Origin: Ignavibacteriota bacterium
Lineage (GTDB): Bacteria > Bacteroidota > Ignavibacteria > Ignavibacteriales > Ignavibacteriaceae
DNA length: 64,000 nt
Direction of reading: 5' to 3'
Assembly (NCBI GenBank): GCA_013285425.1
Contig: CP053447.1
Coordinates: forward strand, 2,734,001-2,798,000
Part shown: one piece after another, positions 20,537 through 30,015 of the stretch
How the letters are laid out: every line of letters begins with the position of its first letter
Position numbering within the stretch: position 1 is the first letter of the stretch
The notes under the pieces: generated by a model
What the model was told of the DNA's origin: nothing
What the model saw: the letters and a program-made list of their open reading frames with translations, nothing else
Database searches by the model: none
Translations under genes and position numbers: made by a program

Positions 20537-20648
20537 AATCAGCTCTGATTTTAATTAATTTCAACTAACTAACTGTGTTCTGGAAATCTATCTAATTATT
20601 ACATAATTTTACAATAACATATTTGTAATAATTCTTTTAAGGTGATTT

Positions 20649-22037
20649 ATGTTTGATAAACAGGTTTATATCGATAGAAGAAATGAGTTGAAAAAAAGTT
20701 TTAAAAGCGGTGTACTGCTATTCCCCGGTAATGATGAAGCAGCAATGAATTATCCCGGCAATACTTATAAGTTCAGGCAAGACAGCTCTTTTCTTTATTA
20801 CTTTGGAATTGATATTCCGGGAATGACCGGATTAATTGATCTCGATGAAGATAAAGAATATTTATTTGGTTATGAGTTTACTATAGAAGATACTGTTTGG
20901 ATGGGTCCCCAGCCAAAACTTTCAGAACTTGCCGGACAAACCGGAGTTGAGTTTTCGAAGCCGATTGCTGAACTGAAGAAATTCTTGAAATCAAAAAAGA
21001 AAAAGCAATCTAAAATCCATTTTCTGCCGCCTTACAGAGCTGAACATATTCTTAAACTATCTGATCTGCTTGATGAAAATCCGAATCGGTTAAAAAGTAA
21101 GTATTCTAAAAAATTAATTGAAGCAGTCGTTGCACAAAGATCTATAAAAGCTGAAGAAGAAATTGCTGAAATAGAATACGCGACGGAAATTGCTTATCAG
21201 ATGCATACAACTGCTATGCGTATGGCTAAACCCGGAGTTATAGAAAGAGATATTGCAGGAGCAATTGAAGGTATCGCACTTTCAATTGGGAATGGTGTTT
21301 CATTTCATTCTATCGTTTCTAAAAACGGACAAACATTGCACAATCATTTTCACGGAAATGTATTGAAAGAAGGTGATCTATTAGTTTGTGATGCCGGCGC
21401 AGAATCGCTTTTACATTATGCCAGTGATATTACACGAACAACTCCGGTTGGCGGAAAGTTTTCTTATAAACAAAAAGAAATTTATGAGATAGTTCTTACC
21501 GCACAAAAAAATGCTATAAATATGATCAAACCGGATGTAAAGCATGTTGATGTCCACCTGACCGCTGTTAAAATAATTGCCGCCGGTTTATCTCAATTAG
21601 GACTAATGAAGGGCGATCTTAATTCGGCGGTTAAAGCCGGTGCTCATGCTTTATTTATGCCTCACGGTTTAGGACACATGATGGGGCTTGATGTTCATGA
21701 CATGGAAAATCTTGGCGAAGATTATGTTGGATACGATAATACCACCAAAAGAAGCGATCAGTTTGGATTATCTTATTTAAGATTGGCTAAAGAACTTAAG
21801 CCAGGATTTGTCTTTACCTGTGAACCGGGAATTTATTTTATTCCTGAACTTATTGATCTTTGGAAGTCTCAGAAGAAATTTAAAAACTTTATTAATTATG
21901 ATAAGGTTGAAGAGTACAGAGATTTTGGCGGAATAAGAATAGAGGACAACATTTTAGTTACCAAAACTGGATATAAAGTTCTTGGGCGACCAATACCTAA
22001 AGAAGCTGATGATGTAGAAGCCTGGGCAAAATCTTAA
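20649..22037 (+). CDS. pepP: Xaa-Pro aminopeptidase (M24B)
   Basis: Aminopeptidase P removes N-terminal residues preceding proline in the cytoplasm and uses two metal ions. The 462-residue product has an N-terminal creatinase-like domain (about 1-170) and a pita-bread catalytic domain. All five metal ligands are visible: Asp248 (VCDAG), Asp260 (SDITRT), His343 (HGLGHMMGLDVHD), Glu392 (CEPGIYF) and Glu432 (GGIRIEDN). Length and domain order match E. coli PepP. It has an AAGGTGATT Shine-Dalgarno-like site and its own promoter region; it is convergent with the iorA-iorB operon, and the two share a hairpin between their stops. Confidence 0.93.
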   Translation: MFDKQVYIDRRNELKKSFKSGVLLFPGNDEAAMNYPGNTYKFRQDSSFLYYFGIDIPGMTGLIDLDEDKEYLFGYEFTIEDTVWMGPQPKLSELAGQTGVEFSKPIAELKKFLKSKKKKQSKIHFLPPYRAEHILKLSDLLDENPNRLKSKYSKKLIEAVVAQRSIKAEEEIAEIEYATEIAYQMHTTAMRMAKPGVIERDIAGAIEGIALSIGNGVSFHSIVSKNGQTLHNHFHGNVLKEGDLLVCDAGAESLLHYASDITRTTPVGGKFSYKQKEIYEIVLTAQKNAINMIKPDVKHVDVHLTAVKIIAAGLSQLGLMKGDLNSAVKAGAHALFMPHGLGHMMGLDVHDMENLGEDYVGYDNTTKRSDQFGLSYLRLAKELKPGFVFTCEPGIYFIPELIDLWKSQKKFKNFINYDKVEEYRDFGGIRIEDNILVTKTGYKVLGRPIPKEADDVEAWAKS

Positions 22038-22054
22038 AGATATTCTATGCACAA

Positions 22055-22092
22055 ATGCCGGGTCGTAGAGCAAATTCTCTGCGACCAGGCAT
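22055..22092. terminator. Bidirectional terminator between pepP and iorB
   Basis: A long interrupted hairpin (ATGCC, GGTCG and GAG pairing with CTC, CGACC and GGCAT) sits between two convergent stops, 18 bases after pepP and 11 bases after iorB. T-rich sequence on the minus-strand side suits termination of the ior transcript; it probably serves both directions. Confidence 0.75.
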
Positions 22093-22102
22093 TAAAATTA
22101 AA

Positions 22103-22687
22103 TTACTTTCTATTTGTCTCCGAAAAATCTCTTCCTGCATTAAGTGCATCAATATTTAGCTGAACGACTTTCTCCCCTTTTCGCTCAAAGATTTTTCTTA
22201 TTCCGTTTTCAAGTGACTGATAAGGAATATCGATAAACGGGGATGCTGCACCAAGTATAACCATATTTGATGAGCGTGATGATTTAATCTGTCGCGCAAT
22301 CTCATCGGCATTAAGCACAATTTTTCTCGGCAGTTTATTTATTTCCGCAAGTAATTCATTTAAGTCGGGATAATTGGGAATATTAACAAACGGTGTTGAA
22401 TTAGTAACAAGCCATCCATTTTCAGACAGCCATGGCAGATATCTTAAAGATTCCATGGGTTCAACAGAAATTATTATATCAGCACTGCCTTGAGGAATAA
22501 GATCACTTGCGATTTCCTTTTCCGAAATTCTTAAATGAGACTGCACAGCACCGCCGCGCTGGCTCATTCCGTGCACTTCTGCTTGTTTAAGATAAAGCTG
22601 ATTTTCCAAAGCTGCCATCCCAACAACAGCGGCAATTGAAAGAATTCCCTGTCCGCCAACCCCTGATAATATTATATCTGATTTCAT
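22103..22687 (-). CDS. iorB: Indolepyruvate:ferredoxin oxidoreductase, beta subunit
   Basis: The gamma-type subunit of 2-oxoacid:ferredoxin oxidoreductases that oxidise aryl pyruvates to aryl acetyl-CoA with reduced ferredoxin. The 194-residue product has the family signatures SGVGGQGILSIAAVVGMAAL at the N-terminus and VHGMSQRGGAVQSHLRIS, and is of the usual IorB length. Its ATG overlaps the iorA stop (ATGA), so the subunits are co-translated. Role: fermentation or breakdown of aromatic amino acids, or the reverse reaction for their synthesis under anaerobic conditions. Confidence 0.92.
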   Translation of the reverse strand: MKSDIILSGVGGQGILSIAAVVGMAALENQLYLKQAEVHGMSQRGGAVQSHLRISEKEIASDLIPQGSADIIISVEPMESLRYLPWLSENGWLVTNSTPFVNIPNYPDLNELLAEINKLPRKIVLNADEIARQIKSSRSSNMVILGAASPFIDIPYQSLENGIRKIFERKGEKVVQLNIDALNAGRDFSETNRK

Positions 22688-24303
22688 TTAACGACCTCCG
22701 TTGTCTTCACTTTCTGTTCTCGCTTTGTTCTGCTTGCAGTTTGAATGCATTCTCTTCTAGAAATAATTACAGACACTCCATCATACATAATCTCTTCGCG
22801 AAGTATCTTTACCATTTCATCATGATGCTTTGGCAAGGGAGTAAGAATTCTTACGTGTTCCGGTTTTACACCAATGCCAATACATATTTGTTCAAGCTTA
22901 CCTGTTGCAGGCGAATCCTGTCCTCCGGTCATTCCAGCTACTGAGTTATCAGAAATTATTACAGTAACGGGAGAGTTTTCATAAACACAATCAAGCAGGG
23001 CAGTCATCCCGCTATGAGTAAAAGTCGAGTCGCCTATTACAGCAATGGAGGGACGAACACCAGCATCAGCTGCACCTTTAGCCATTGTAATTGATGCACC
23101 CATATCAACACAGGAATTAATTGAATTCCATGGTGGAAGAGCACCAAGGGTATAGCATCCTATATCAGAAAATACTTTTTGTTTGCCGAACTCTTTCATT
23201 GTTTCATTAAGTGCATTGTAAATATCACGATGGCTGCAGCCTGCACAAAGCTCAGGCGGACGATTTGCTACAATTGGCGGTATTTCCATACCTGTCTTTA
23301 CTTTTTTACCGAGGGCTTTTGCGACTATATCAGGATTCAATTCTCCGTCACGCGGAACTGTTCCATCTAACCTTCCTTTAATTTTATTACTTCGATCCAA
23401 AAATCCTTTTAACATTTCTTCAACAAAAGGATAACCATCTTCTAATACAATAATTTGTTCACACTCATTTACTATCTTCTCGATTTTTTCGAATGGTAAA
23501 GGATATTGACCAATTTGTAAAACAGGATTAGGGAAAATTCTATCAGGAAAATTTTCCATCAGATAATTAAAAGAAATTCCGCAGGCAATTATTCCAATTG
23601 ATTTATTTCTTGCGGGATAATAAGTATTAAACGATGATTGTTCCGATTTTTGCTCCATTAAAGATTGCAGACCAAGTAAACCCTTGTATCTTTTTCTTGC
23701 ATTTGCCGGAAGCAGAACAAACTGAATCGGGTCTTCAGGATAGCTTAATTTATTTTCCGGTTTTAAAGGTCGTCTTTCAATACCGGCTCTTGAATGAGCC
23801 AGCCTTGTTGTTATTCTTAATAAAACAGGAATTTTTAGTCTTTCAGATAATTCAAATCCTTCATAAGCCATTTCGTAAGCTTCCTGCTGATTAGAAGGTT
23901 CAAAAATTGGTATCATTGCAAACTTTCCGAAGAACCTGGAATCCTGTTCGTTTTGAGATGAATGCATTGAAGGATCATCAGCAACTGTTATAATCAAACC
24001 GCCATTAACTCCTGTAATAGCTGAGTTAATAAAAGCATCAGCAGCAACATTTAATCCAACGTGTTTCATACAAACCATCGCACGTTTACCGGCATAACTC
24101 ATTCCAAGTCCGGTTTCCATTGCTGTTTTCTCGTTTGCCGACCAAAGTCTGTGCAGATTTCTTTCAATTGCAATTTTATTATTTTGAACATATTCAGTTA
24201 TTTCGGTTGATGGTGTTCCGGGATACGCATAAATACCAGACATTCCCCCATCTATTGCACCTTGGGCAATAGCCTCAGCACCTAATAATAATATCTTTTC
24301 CAT
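22684..24303 (-). CDS. iorA: Indolepyruvate:ferredoxin oxidoreductase, alpha subunit, lacking the ferredoxin tail
   Basis: TPP-dependent catalytic subunit, 539 residues from the ATG at 24303, which has a good AGGAG Shine-Dalgarno; a longer frame to 24342 adds 13 unlikely residues. Visible features are the pyrimidine-binding N-terminal domain (EAIAQGAIDGGMSGIYAYPG, PSTEI), a central CoA-like domain, CAGCSHRDIY and the TPP motif GDSTFTHSGM...ISDNSVAGMTGG near residues 423-452. Most IorA proteins are about 600 residues or longer and end in a ferredoxin-like domain with two CxxCxxC clusters. Here the protein stops soon after the SRRECIQ segment, with no such cysteines, so electrons must leave through a separate ferredoxin or another subunit. 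Confidence 0.9.
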   Translation of the reverse strand: MEKILLLGAEAIAQGAIDGGMSGIYAYPGTPSTEITEYVQNNKIAIERNLHRLWSANEKTAMETGLGMSYAGKRAMVCMKHVGLNVAADAFINSAITGVNGGLIITVADDPSMHSSQNEQDSRFFGKFAMIPIFEPSNQQEAYEMAYEGFELSERLKIPVLLRITTRLAHSRAGIERRPLKPENKLSYPEDPIQFVLLPANARKRYKGLLGLQSLMEQKSEQSSFNTYYPARNKSIGIIACGISFNYLMENFPDRIFPNPVLQIGQYPLPFEKIEKIVNECEQIIVLEDGYPFVEEMLKGFLDRSNKIKGRLDGTVPRDGELNPDIVAKALGKKVKTGMEIPPIVANRPPELCAGCSHRDIYNALNETMKEFGKQKVFSDIGCYTLGALPPWNSINSCVDMGASITMAKGAADAGVRPSIAVIGDSTFTHSGMTALLDCVYENSPVTVIISDNSVAGMTGGQDSPATGKLEQICIGIGVKPEHVRILTPLPKHHDEMVKILREEIMYDGVSVIISRRECIQTASRTKREQKVKTTEVVK

Positions 24304-24455
24304 CACTCCTCTCTTTCTTTTTTCATAATGGAAATTTTTCAAAATCTGATATGTAAAAATACGGAAATGATTTCTGTTTTCCTGCCTTCGGCTGCTTAAT
24401 TGGATAATTCAAGATGCAATTATTGTAAAATATCATTCTTATCTTTACTAAAAAG

Positions 24456-24463
24456 ATATATTT
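24456..24463 (+). promoter_or_regulatory. Candidate TAnnTTTG -7 box, possible leaderless start
   Basis: TATATTTG matches the Bacteroidota -7 consensus TAnnTTTG and ends only five bases before the methyltransferase ATG. If used, transcription would begin at or within a few bases of the start codon. No clear -33 box was seen, so support is weak. Confidence 0.25.
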
Positions 24464-24468
24464 GATTA

Positions 24469-25242
24469 ATGATACTTGATGATTTAAAGAAAAAGAAAAA
24501 TTCAAGTGGTATAATCCGGTTATCAGATGTCGATCCATCCTTAGAAAAGATATTTTCTGTTTATTTAAAAAGAGATAAAAGGATCTACAATGATGACGAA
24601 GTAAAACTGCTGCCTTATGCTTCTCAAAGAAATCCTCATAAATCAGAATGGGAAATCCGTACCAGATCGTTCCTGAGATTACGGGATTATCTTTCAAAGA
24701 AAAGTACAAGACTTAACATTCTTGATGTAGGCTGCGGCAACGGATGGTTAATTGGTCAGCTTGCTAAGGAATTTGATCATGAATATTTTGGAATAGATAT
24801 TGTACATTCGGAGCTTGAAAAAGCCGCCCGGCTTTTTAACCGCGAGAATGTTCATTTTATTTATGGTGATATTTCAACATCATCACTGCCGACTGATACT
24901 TTTAATTTAATTATACTTAACTCTTCTTTGTCTTACTTTAAGGAGCTGGATAAATTATTGAAAGAACTTTTTTTGATCTCTAAAACTTATGGCGAAGTAC
25001 ATATAATTGACACACCTTTTTACAACAACAATAATTTAATGATAAATAAAAACAATTCGTTAAAATACTTTACTTCTATCGGGCTGCCGGAAATGGCTTC
25101 ATATTATTTTCATCACTCGATGGATGAGCTAAGATACTTCAGATATGAATTACTCTTTAACCCGAATACTTTTAAGCATAAACTTACAGATTATTTTTTC
25201 GGACAGGACTCCCCGTTCTATTGGATTCTTGTAACGCGTTAA
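24469..25242 (+). CDS. Class I SAM-dependent methyltransferase
   Basis: This is a 257-residue cytoplasmic protein of the methyltransferase type 11 group. Motif I is LDVGCGNGWLIGQLA near residues 86-100, followed by an acidic residue in YFGIDI, then YGDISTSSLP and LIILNSSLSYF as motifs II/III. The substrate cannot be inferred; the N-terminal 75 residues have no recognised domain. It is divergent from iorA, with about 165 bases between the starts, and has no co-directional partner. Similar orphan methyltransferases often act on quinones, lipids or sugars, but nothing here tells which. Confidence 0.8.
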   Translation: MILDDLKKKKNSSGIIRLSDVDPSLEKIFSVYLKRDKRIYNDDEVKLLPYASQRNPHKSEWEIRTRSFLRLRDYLSKKSTRLNILDVGCGNGWLIGQLAKEFDHEYFGIDIVHSELEKAARLFNRENVHFIYGDISTSSLPTDTFNLIILNSSLSYFKELDKLLKELFLISKTYGEVHIIDTPFYNNNNLMINKNNSLKYFTSIGLPEMASYYFHHSMDELRYFRYELLFNPNTFKHKLTDYFFGQDSPFYWILVTR

Positions 25243-25520
25243 TGTGATAAACAAAGCTGTTTGTTTTATATAATATTACCTGTTAACCGGAAATCTTTTA
25301 TATTGATATTATAGTGTACAGATTTTATTTCTTTGGCTGTTATAATAAAACGTTTCTTTGCTGATTAATTGTATTATTAATCAAGAACACTTAATAAGCT
25401 TTACTTCGGATAAATTATTATATATCAATTTACACCGTTGATCTATCACATAATTTTTATTGACACGAAGATTAAATTTTAATATTATTGTTTAAACTAT
25501 TTAACTAATCGGAGGCTACT

Positions 25521-27260
25521 ATGAAGAGAGGTAATGTTTTACTTTTCTCTATTCTTTTAATGTTATTCTTTACAACTGATTTCTTTGCGCAGGTAATTTA
25601 CAGCGAGGATTTCGAATCAGGTACAGCAAATGCCGGATGGTATTACTATCCAAATCCAAGCACAGGATTGCCTGAAGAAACCGTAGTTGCTGCACCAATG
25701 ACAAATGCTCCTTCTGCTTTAACCGGAGGAGGAAATTTCTTAGGATATCTGCAGGATTCTGACGGCTCTTTTACAGGTTCTGCCACTGCACTTAACGGAG
25801 CTGTATCTTTAGCTAATTATTCCATTGAAGCTGATGTTTATTGTTATGTTAACGAGCCATTATCTGCTTATACCGGATTGGTCGTTTATGCTGATACAAC
25901 ACTTAAAGATTTTTATAAACTTAGAGCAGATTTTGATGCTAGCGACAGAATTAATTTCTCAGGGCGTAAATCTGATCCGAATACTTTTCTTCCTTTGTTC
26001 AATAAAGATTTCAAGGGAGTTGATAATCCGGGATTATTCCCCACAGTTTCAGGCTGGCATAAGATGAAGATAGAAGTAAGAAACACAAGTGCAAATGAAA
26101 CGAGTTTCTGGTGTTACTTTGACGGACAACTTTTAGCAGGCTGTCCGATAGTTGATACAACATCAACAAGAAACACATCCGGAAGTTTCGGGTTGTATGC
26201 TTTTCAGCAAAGCAGCGGCGGTATCCCGGGATATTTTGATAATATTGTTGTTGAAGAACTTCCAACCATACTTTATTCAGAGGATTTCGAATCAGGTACA
26301 GCAAATGCCGGATGGTATTACTATCCAAATCCAAGCACAGGATTGCCTGAAGAAACCGTAGTTGCTGCACCAATGACCAACGCCCCTTCTGCTTTAACCG
26401 GAGGAGGAAATTTCTTAGGATATCTGCAGGATTCTGACGGCTCTTTTACAGGTTCTGCCACTGCACTTAACGGAGCTGTATCTTTAGCTAATTATTCCAT
26501 TGAAGCTGATGTTTATTGTTATGTTAACGAGCCATTATCTGCTTATACCGGATTGGTCGTTTATGCTGATACAACACTTAAAGATTTTTATAAACTTAGA
26601 GCAGATTTTGATGCTAGCGACAGAATTAATTTCTCAGGGCGTAAATCTGATCCGAATACTTTTCTTCCTTTGTTCAATAAAGATTTCAAGGGAGTTGATA
26701 ATCCGGGATTATTCCCCACAGTTTCAGGCTGGCATAAGATGAAGATAGAAGTAAGAAACACAAGTGCAAATGAAACGAGTTTCTGGTGTTACTTTGACGG
26801 ACAACTTTTAGCAGGCTGTCCGATAATTGATACAACATCAACAAGAAACACATCCGGAAGTTTCGGATTGTATGCTTTTCAGCAAAGCAGCGGCGGTATC
26901 CCGGGATATTTTGATAATATTGTTATAAAGCAGCTTCAGTCAACTACATCAGTAGATGATAAATATGTCTTTAATGTACCGGAGGAATTTTATTTAGCTC
27001 AAAACTATCCGAACCCTTTCAACCCTTCAACTAATATCATTTACAATATTAAAGAAGCAGGAAATGTTTCGCTGATAATCTATGATATTTTAGGTGAGAG
27101 AGTTAAAACTCTTGTTTCTCAATTTCAATCACCTGGACAATACAGTGTAAGCTGGAATGGATTGAATAACGCTGGAAATCAGGTAAGATCAGGAATATAT
27201 ATCTACTCGCTGCAGACAAATAATGCAGTTATAAGTAAAAAAATGTTGATGCTTAAATAA
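25521..27260 (+). CDS. T9SS cargo with two near-identical LamG-like repeats
   Basis: This is a secreted or surface-attached protein of 579 residues. The signal peptide covers about residues 1-24. Residues 29-243 and 254-468 are two copies of the same beta-sandwich module (start SEDFESGTANAGWYYYPN, end SGGIPGYFDNIV), which looks like a concanavalin/LamG-like carbohydrate- or protein-binding fold. The C-terminal 80 residues are a type A T9SS sorting domain (NYPNPFNPSTNI, GERVKTL, SGIYIYSL, KKMLMLK). The DNA of the modules differs at only about four positions over 645 bases, so the duplication is very recent or is kept uniform. It has its own GGAGG Shine-Dalgarno, promoter region and terminator. 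Function unknown; adhesion or polysaccharide binding is plausible. Confidence 0.88.
   Translation: MKRGNVLLFSILLMLFFTTDFFAQVIYSEDFESGTANAGWYYYPNPSTGLPEETVVAAPMTNAPSALTGGGNFLGYLQDSDGSFTGSATALNGAVSLANYSIEADVYCYVNEPLSAYTGLVVYADTTLKDFYKLRADFDASDRINFSGRKSDPNTFLPLFNKDFKGVDNPGLFPTVSGWHKMKIEVRNTSANETSFWCYFDGQLLAGCPIVDTTSTRNTSGSFGLYAFQQSSGGIPGYFDNIVVEELPTILYSEDFESGTANAGWYYYPNPSTGLPEETVVAAPMTNAPSALTGGGNFLGYLQDSDGSFTGSATALNGAVSLANYSIEADVYCYVNEPLSAYTGLVVYADTTLKDFYKLRADFDASDRINFSGRKSDPNTFLPLFNKDFKGVDNPGLFPTVSGWHKMKIEVRNTSANETSFWCYFDGQLLAGCPIIDTTSTRNTSGSFGLYAFQQSSGGIPGYFDNIVIKQLQSTTSVDDKYVFNVPEEFYLAQNYPNPFNPSTNIIYNIKEAGNVSLIIYDILGERVKTLVSQFQSPGQYSVSWNGLNNAGNQVRSGIYIYSLQTNNAVISKKMLMLK
25605..26249 (+). repeat. 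Intragenic direct repeat, copy 1
   Basis: First of two 645-base units 675 bases apart in the cargo gene. Differences noted against copy 2 are a few single bases near 25704-25711, at the GTT/ATT codon near 26151 and at GGG/GGA near 26190. Confidence 0.95.
26280..26924 (+). repeat. Intragenic direct repeat, copy 2
   Basis: Second 645-base unit, in frame with the first, separated from it by a 10-codon linker encoding VEELPTILYS-like residues. The similarity stops abruptly at codon 468, before the sorting domain. Confidence 0.95.
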
Positions 27261-27320
27261 TTCCTGTTCTTTTCATTAAATAGAATTAAGGAATTGAACA
27301 GATTTCTTACTATTAAAAAC

Positions 27321-27356
27321 AGGTGCTGCCGTATAAAGTCAGCACCTTACTTTTAT
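27321..27356 (+). terminator. Terminator after the LamG-repeat cargo gene
   Basis: An AGGTGCTG / CAGCACCT stem of 8 bp with an 11-base loop, followed by TACTTTTATT, 60 bases after the stop. Confidence 0.85.
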
Positions 27357-27413
27357 TAAAAGTTTAGAGGGTGTTTTTAAAAAAAAGATATTTAAAAACC
27401 TTAACAGTTAAAA

Positions 27414-30002
27414 ATGACATTAAACGTGAGAATTTTTTTATCTATCAAACGAGTATGTAATTTATTCGTTTTACTTTTGTTTACCACAGTATTTTTGCCG
27501 GTATCACAATTACATTCCGGAACAACAGGAAAGATAGCAGGTGTTGTAAGAGATGCTGCTACCGGTGAACCAATCCCGGGCTGTAATATTGTAATTGTCG
27601 GTTCAACCATTGGCGCTGCAAGCGATATTAATGGTCAATATTTTATTATTAATATCACTCCGGGTAAATATTCAATAAAAGCATCAATGGTCGGATACAG
27701 AAGCATTACTGTGGATAATGTTCAGATCATTGCTGACTTAACAACACAAATTGATTTTAATCTGGAGTCCGCTTCCGTTCAGCTTGAAGGTGATATCATT
27801 GTAACTGCTGAACGCCCATTGGTTCAGTTAGATGAGACTTCCAAACAAGCAACTGTTACATTCGATGAAATTGTAAATATGCCTGTCAACAGCATCACCG
27901 AAATTTTAACAACAAAAGCAGGATTTACAGTTGATGCAAACGGTGATCTTCACGTAAGAGGAGGAAGAACTTCTGAAATCTCATATATGGTAGATGGAGT
28001 TAAGATGGAAGATCCGCTTTATCGTGAAACAAATAATAATTTTAATAAAGATGCAATAAACCAGATGGTGATTATCAGCGGAACTTTCAATGCAGAATAT
28101 GGTGATGCAATGTCCGGTATTGTTAATATTACAACTCAGGATGGAGGCACAAATTTTAAAGGAAGAGTTGAATACACCACACCAACTTTAGAAGGATCGA
28201 AGTACAGAAAAGCAAATGCTTTTCCCGGAGTGCAGGATTTATACCAATACAAAGAAACCAGCGTACTTGATGAAGCCTGGATTGGAATTCCCGGACAGCT
28301 CAGAGCTTCTTTAAGCGGTCCCATTTTATCCGACTTAACTTTTTTCCTTTCAGGATATTCACTTAATAAAGACAGTTATCTGCCGCATGGCTATAATACT
28401 TCAATAGATGGATTTGGCAAGCTAACTTATTTTGCTTCGCCGACACTTAAATTTGGGTTATCAAACCAGTTTACTAATACAAAACAACAAGGTTACAGCC
28501 ATCCATGGAAGTACAGAAGTGATCATCAGACACATACTACAACCAAATCCAACAGGCAAATATTAAACGCAACACATACGGTAAATCAAAACTTATTTTA
28601 TACTGTAAACCTATCAAGATTTGAAAACAATGCTTTAACACAAGTTGGTAATAAACGTCCTGAAGAATACACAATCGGCAGAACCGGCGAATCGGTTTAT
28701 TTTTATGTTGATGGTGATGATTCAAGATATGCTGATAATAAAACTTTAACATACAGAGGAAAGCTTGATGCAACCTGGCAGGCTAATAACTATCATCAAT
28801 TTAAAAGCGGATTGGAAATAATAAAACATAAGATTGATGTTCACGAAGAATCTGCCCCATGGCCATCTGGTGCAAACTTTAAGGATATTTATTCAAAATC
28901 ACCGGCAGAATTTTCTGCTTATATCCAGGATAAAATTGAATATGATTATCTTATTGTAAATGTTGGAATAAGACTGGACTACATAAATCCGGAAGCAACA
29001 ATGTGGCCTGATATCAGACGCTTTGGTGAATTTGACCAGAACAATAATTTTATTCCTTCAAAAGAAGTTGCAGTAGAGCCACAATATGCATTCAGCCCAA
29101 GAATCGGATTGGCATTTCCAATAACAGAACAATCTGTTCTGCATTTTGCTTACGGACATTTTTTCCAAAATCCTAATTACAACGCTCTTTACTATAACAT
29201 AAAGAAAGATTTATCAACATCTCTTCCACTGATTGGAAATCCAACTGTAAAAGCTCAGAAAACCATTTCATTCGAAGCAGGTCTTAAACATCAGCTTGGG
29301 GATAACTGGGCTTTTGATATAACTGCCTGGTATAAAGATATTACCGATTTGCTTTCAACACTTCAGGTAAGTTATCTATCAAGAGATTATGTTATTTTCT
29401 ACAATTCAGATTACGCAAGTGTTAAAGGTATTGATTTAACTCTTAAGAAAAGATTTGCAGATTATTTTTCAGGCTCTGTTGATTATACCTATATGATCGC
29501 CAAAGGAAATAATTCTCAGCCTCTCGGCGGTTATCTTAATGCATACACACAGGAAGAAATTCCACATCAGGAATATTTTCTTGATTTTGACCAGCGTCAT
29601 AATTTCGCAGCCAACTTCAGCTTTTATGTTCCGAAAGACCATGGAATATTATCAGACCTGAATTTTAATTTTATATTCAGGGCAAGCAGCGGACTGCCTT
29701 ACACACCTTACGTTGATCCTACAGTAAGGATTGATGTTAATTCAGAAAGAAAGCCATGGACTTCTTCACTTGATTTCAGATTACAAAAACAATTTCCTGT
29801 TTCTTTTTTCTCAATTGCATGGTTTTGGGAAATTACCAATTTATTTAACAATGAAAATGTTCTGTTTGTATATTCACGAACCGGAAAGCCTTTTGATAGC
29901 GGTGAACCCGGTTTGGTTGGATCTTCACCCGACGCTAATCATAATCCCGCTAATGTCGGTCCACCGCGGGCAATTACTACTGGAATACAAATAATATGGT
30001 AA
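27414..30002 (+). CDS. TonB-dependent receptor with carboxypeptidase-like regulatory domain
   Basis: This is an outer-membrane active-transport receptor of 862 residues. The signal peptide ends near residue 36. A CarboxypepD-reg-like domain (about 38-125: GKIAGVVRDAATGEPIPGCN, GQYFIINITPGKYSIK) precedes the plug (about 135-240, with VRGGRTSEISYMVDGV), and a 22-strand barrel fills the rest, ending in a short beta-strand (TTGIQIIW). The next gene follows after 13 bases, then a PorV-like barrel gene, so these three probably form one envelope unit. SusC-type receptors import glycans or siderophores and haem; no SusD lipoprotein is present, and the adjacent CxxCH protein raises haem or iron as one possibility. 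The substrate is unknown. Confidence 0.9.
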   Translation: MTLNVRIFLSIKRVCNLFVLLLFTTVFLPVSQLHSGTTGKIAGVVRDAATGEPIPGCNIVIVGSTIGAASDINGQYFIINITPGKYSIKASMVGYRSITVDNVQIIADLTTQIDFNLESASVQLEGDIIVTAERPLVQLDETSKQATVTFDEIVNMPVNSITEILTTKAGFTVDANGDLHVRGGRTSEISYMVDGVKMEDPLYRETNNNFNKDAINQMVIISGTFNAEYGDAMSGIVNITTQDGGTNFKGRVEYTTPTLEGSKYRKANAFPGVQDLYQYKETSVLDEAWIGIPGQLRASLSGPILSDLTFFLSGYSLNKDSYLPHGYNTSIDGFGKLTYFASPTLKFGLSNQFTNTKQQGYSHPWKYRSDHQTHTTTKSNRQILNATHTVNQNLFYTVNLSRFENNALTQVGNKRPEEYTIGRTGESVYFYVDGDDSRYADNKTLTYRGKLDATWQANNYHQFKSGLEIIKHKIDVHEESAPWPSGANFKDIYSKSPAEFSAYIQDKIEYDYLIVNVGIRLDYINPEATMWPDIRRFGEFDQNNNFIPSKEVAVEPQYAFSPRIGLAFPITEQSVLHFAYGHFFQNPNYNALYYNIKKDLSTSLPLIGNPTVKAQKTISFEAGLKHQLGDNWAFDITAWYKDITDLLSTLQVSYLSRDYVIFYNSDYASVKGIDLTLKKRFADYFSGSVDYTYMIAKGNNSQPLGGYLNAYTQEEIPHQEYFLDFDQRHNFAANFSFYVPKDHGILSDLNFNFIFRASSGLPYTPYVDPTVRIDVNSERKPWTSSLDFRLQKQFPVSFFSIAWFWEITNLFNNENVLFVYSRTGKPFDSGEPGLVGSSPDANHNPANVGPPRAITTGIQIIW

Positions 30003-30015
30003 CCGGAGAATTTAT

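Noticed and set aside
24323..24709. 128-residue minus-strand frame upstream of iorA
   Set aside because: Overlaps the methyltransferase start and the iorA leader, with no protein-like composition.
26011..26373. 120-residue minus-strand frame, plus identical 80-residue frames at 25825 and 26500
   Set aside because: Shadows of the tandem modules; the repetition of the frame only reflects the DNA repeat.
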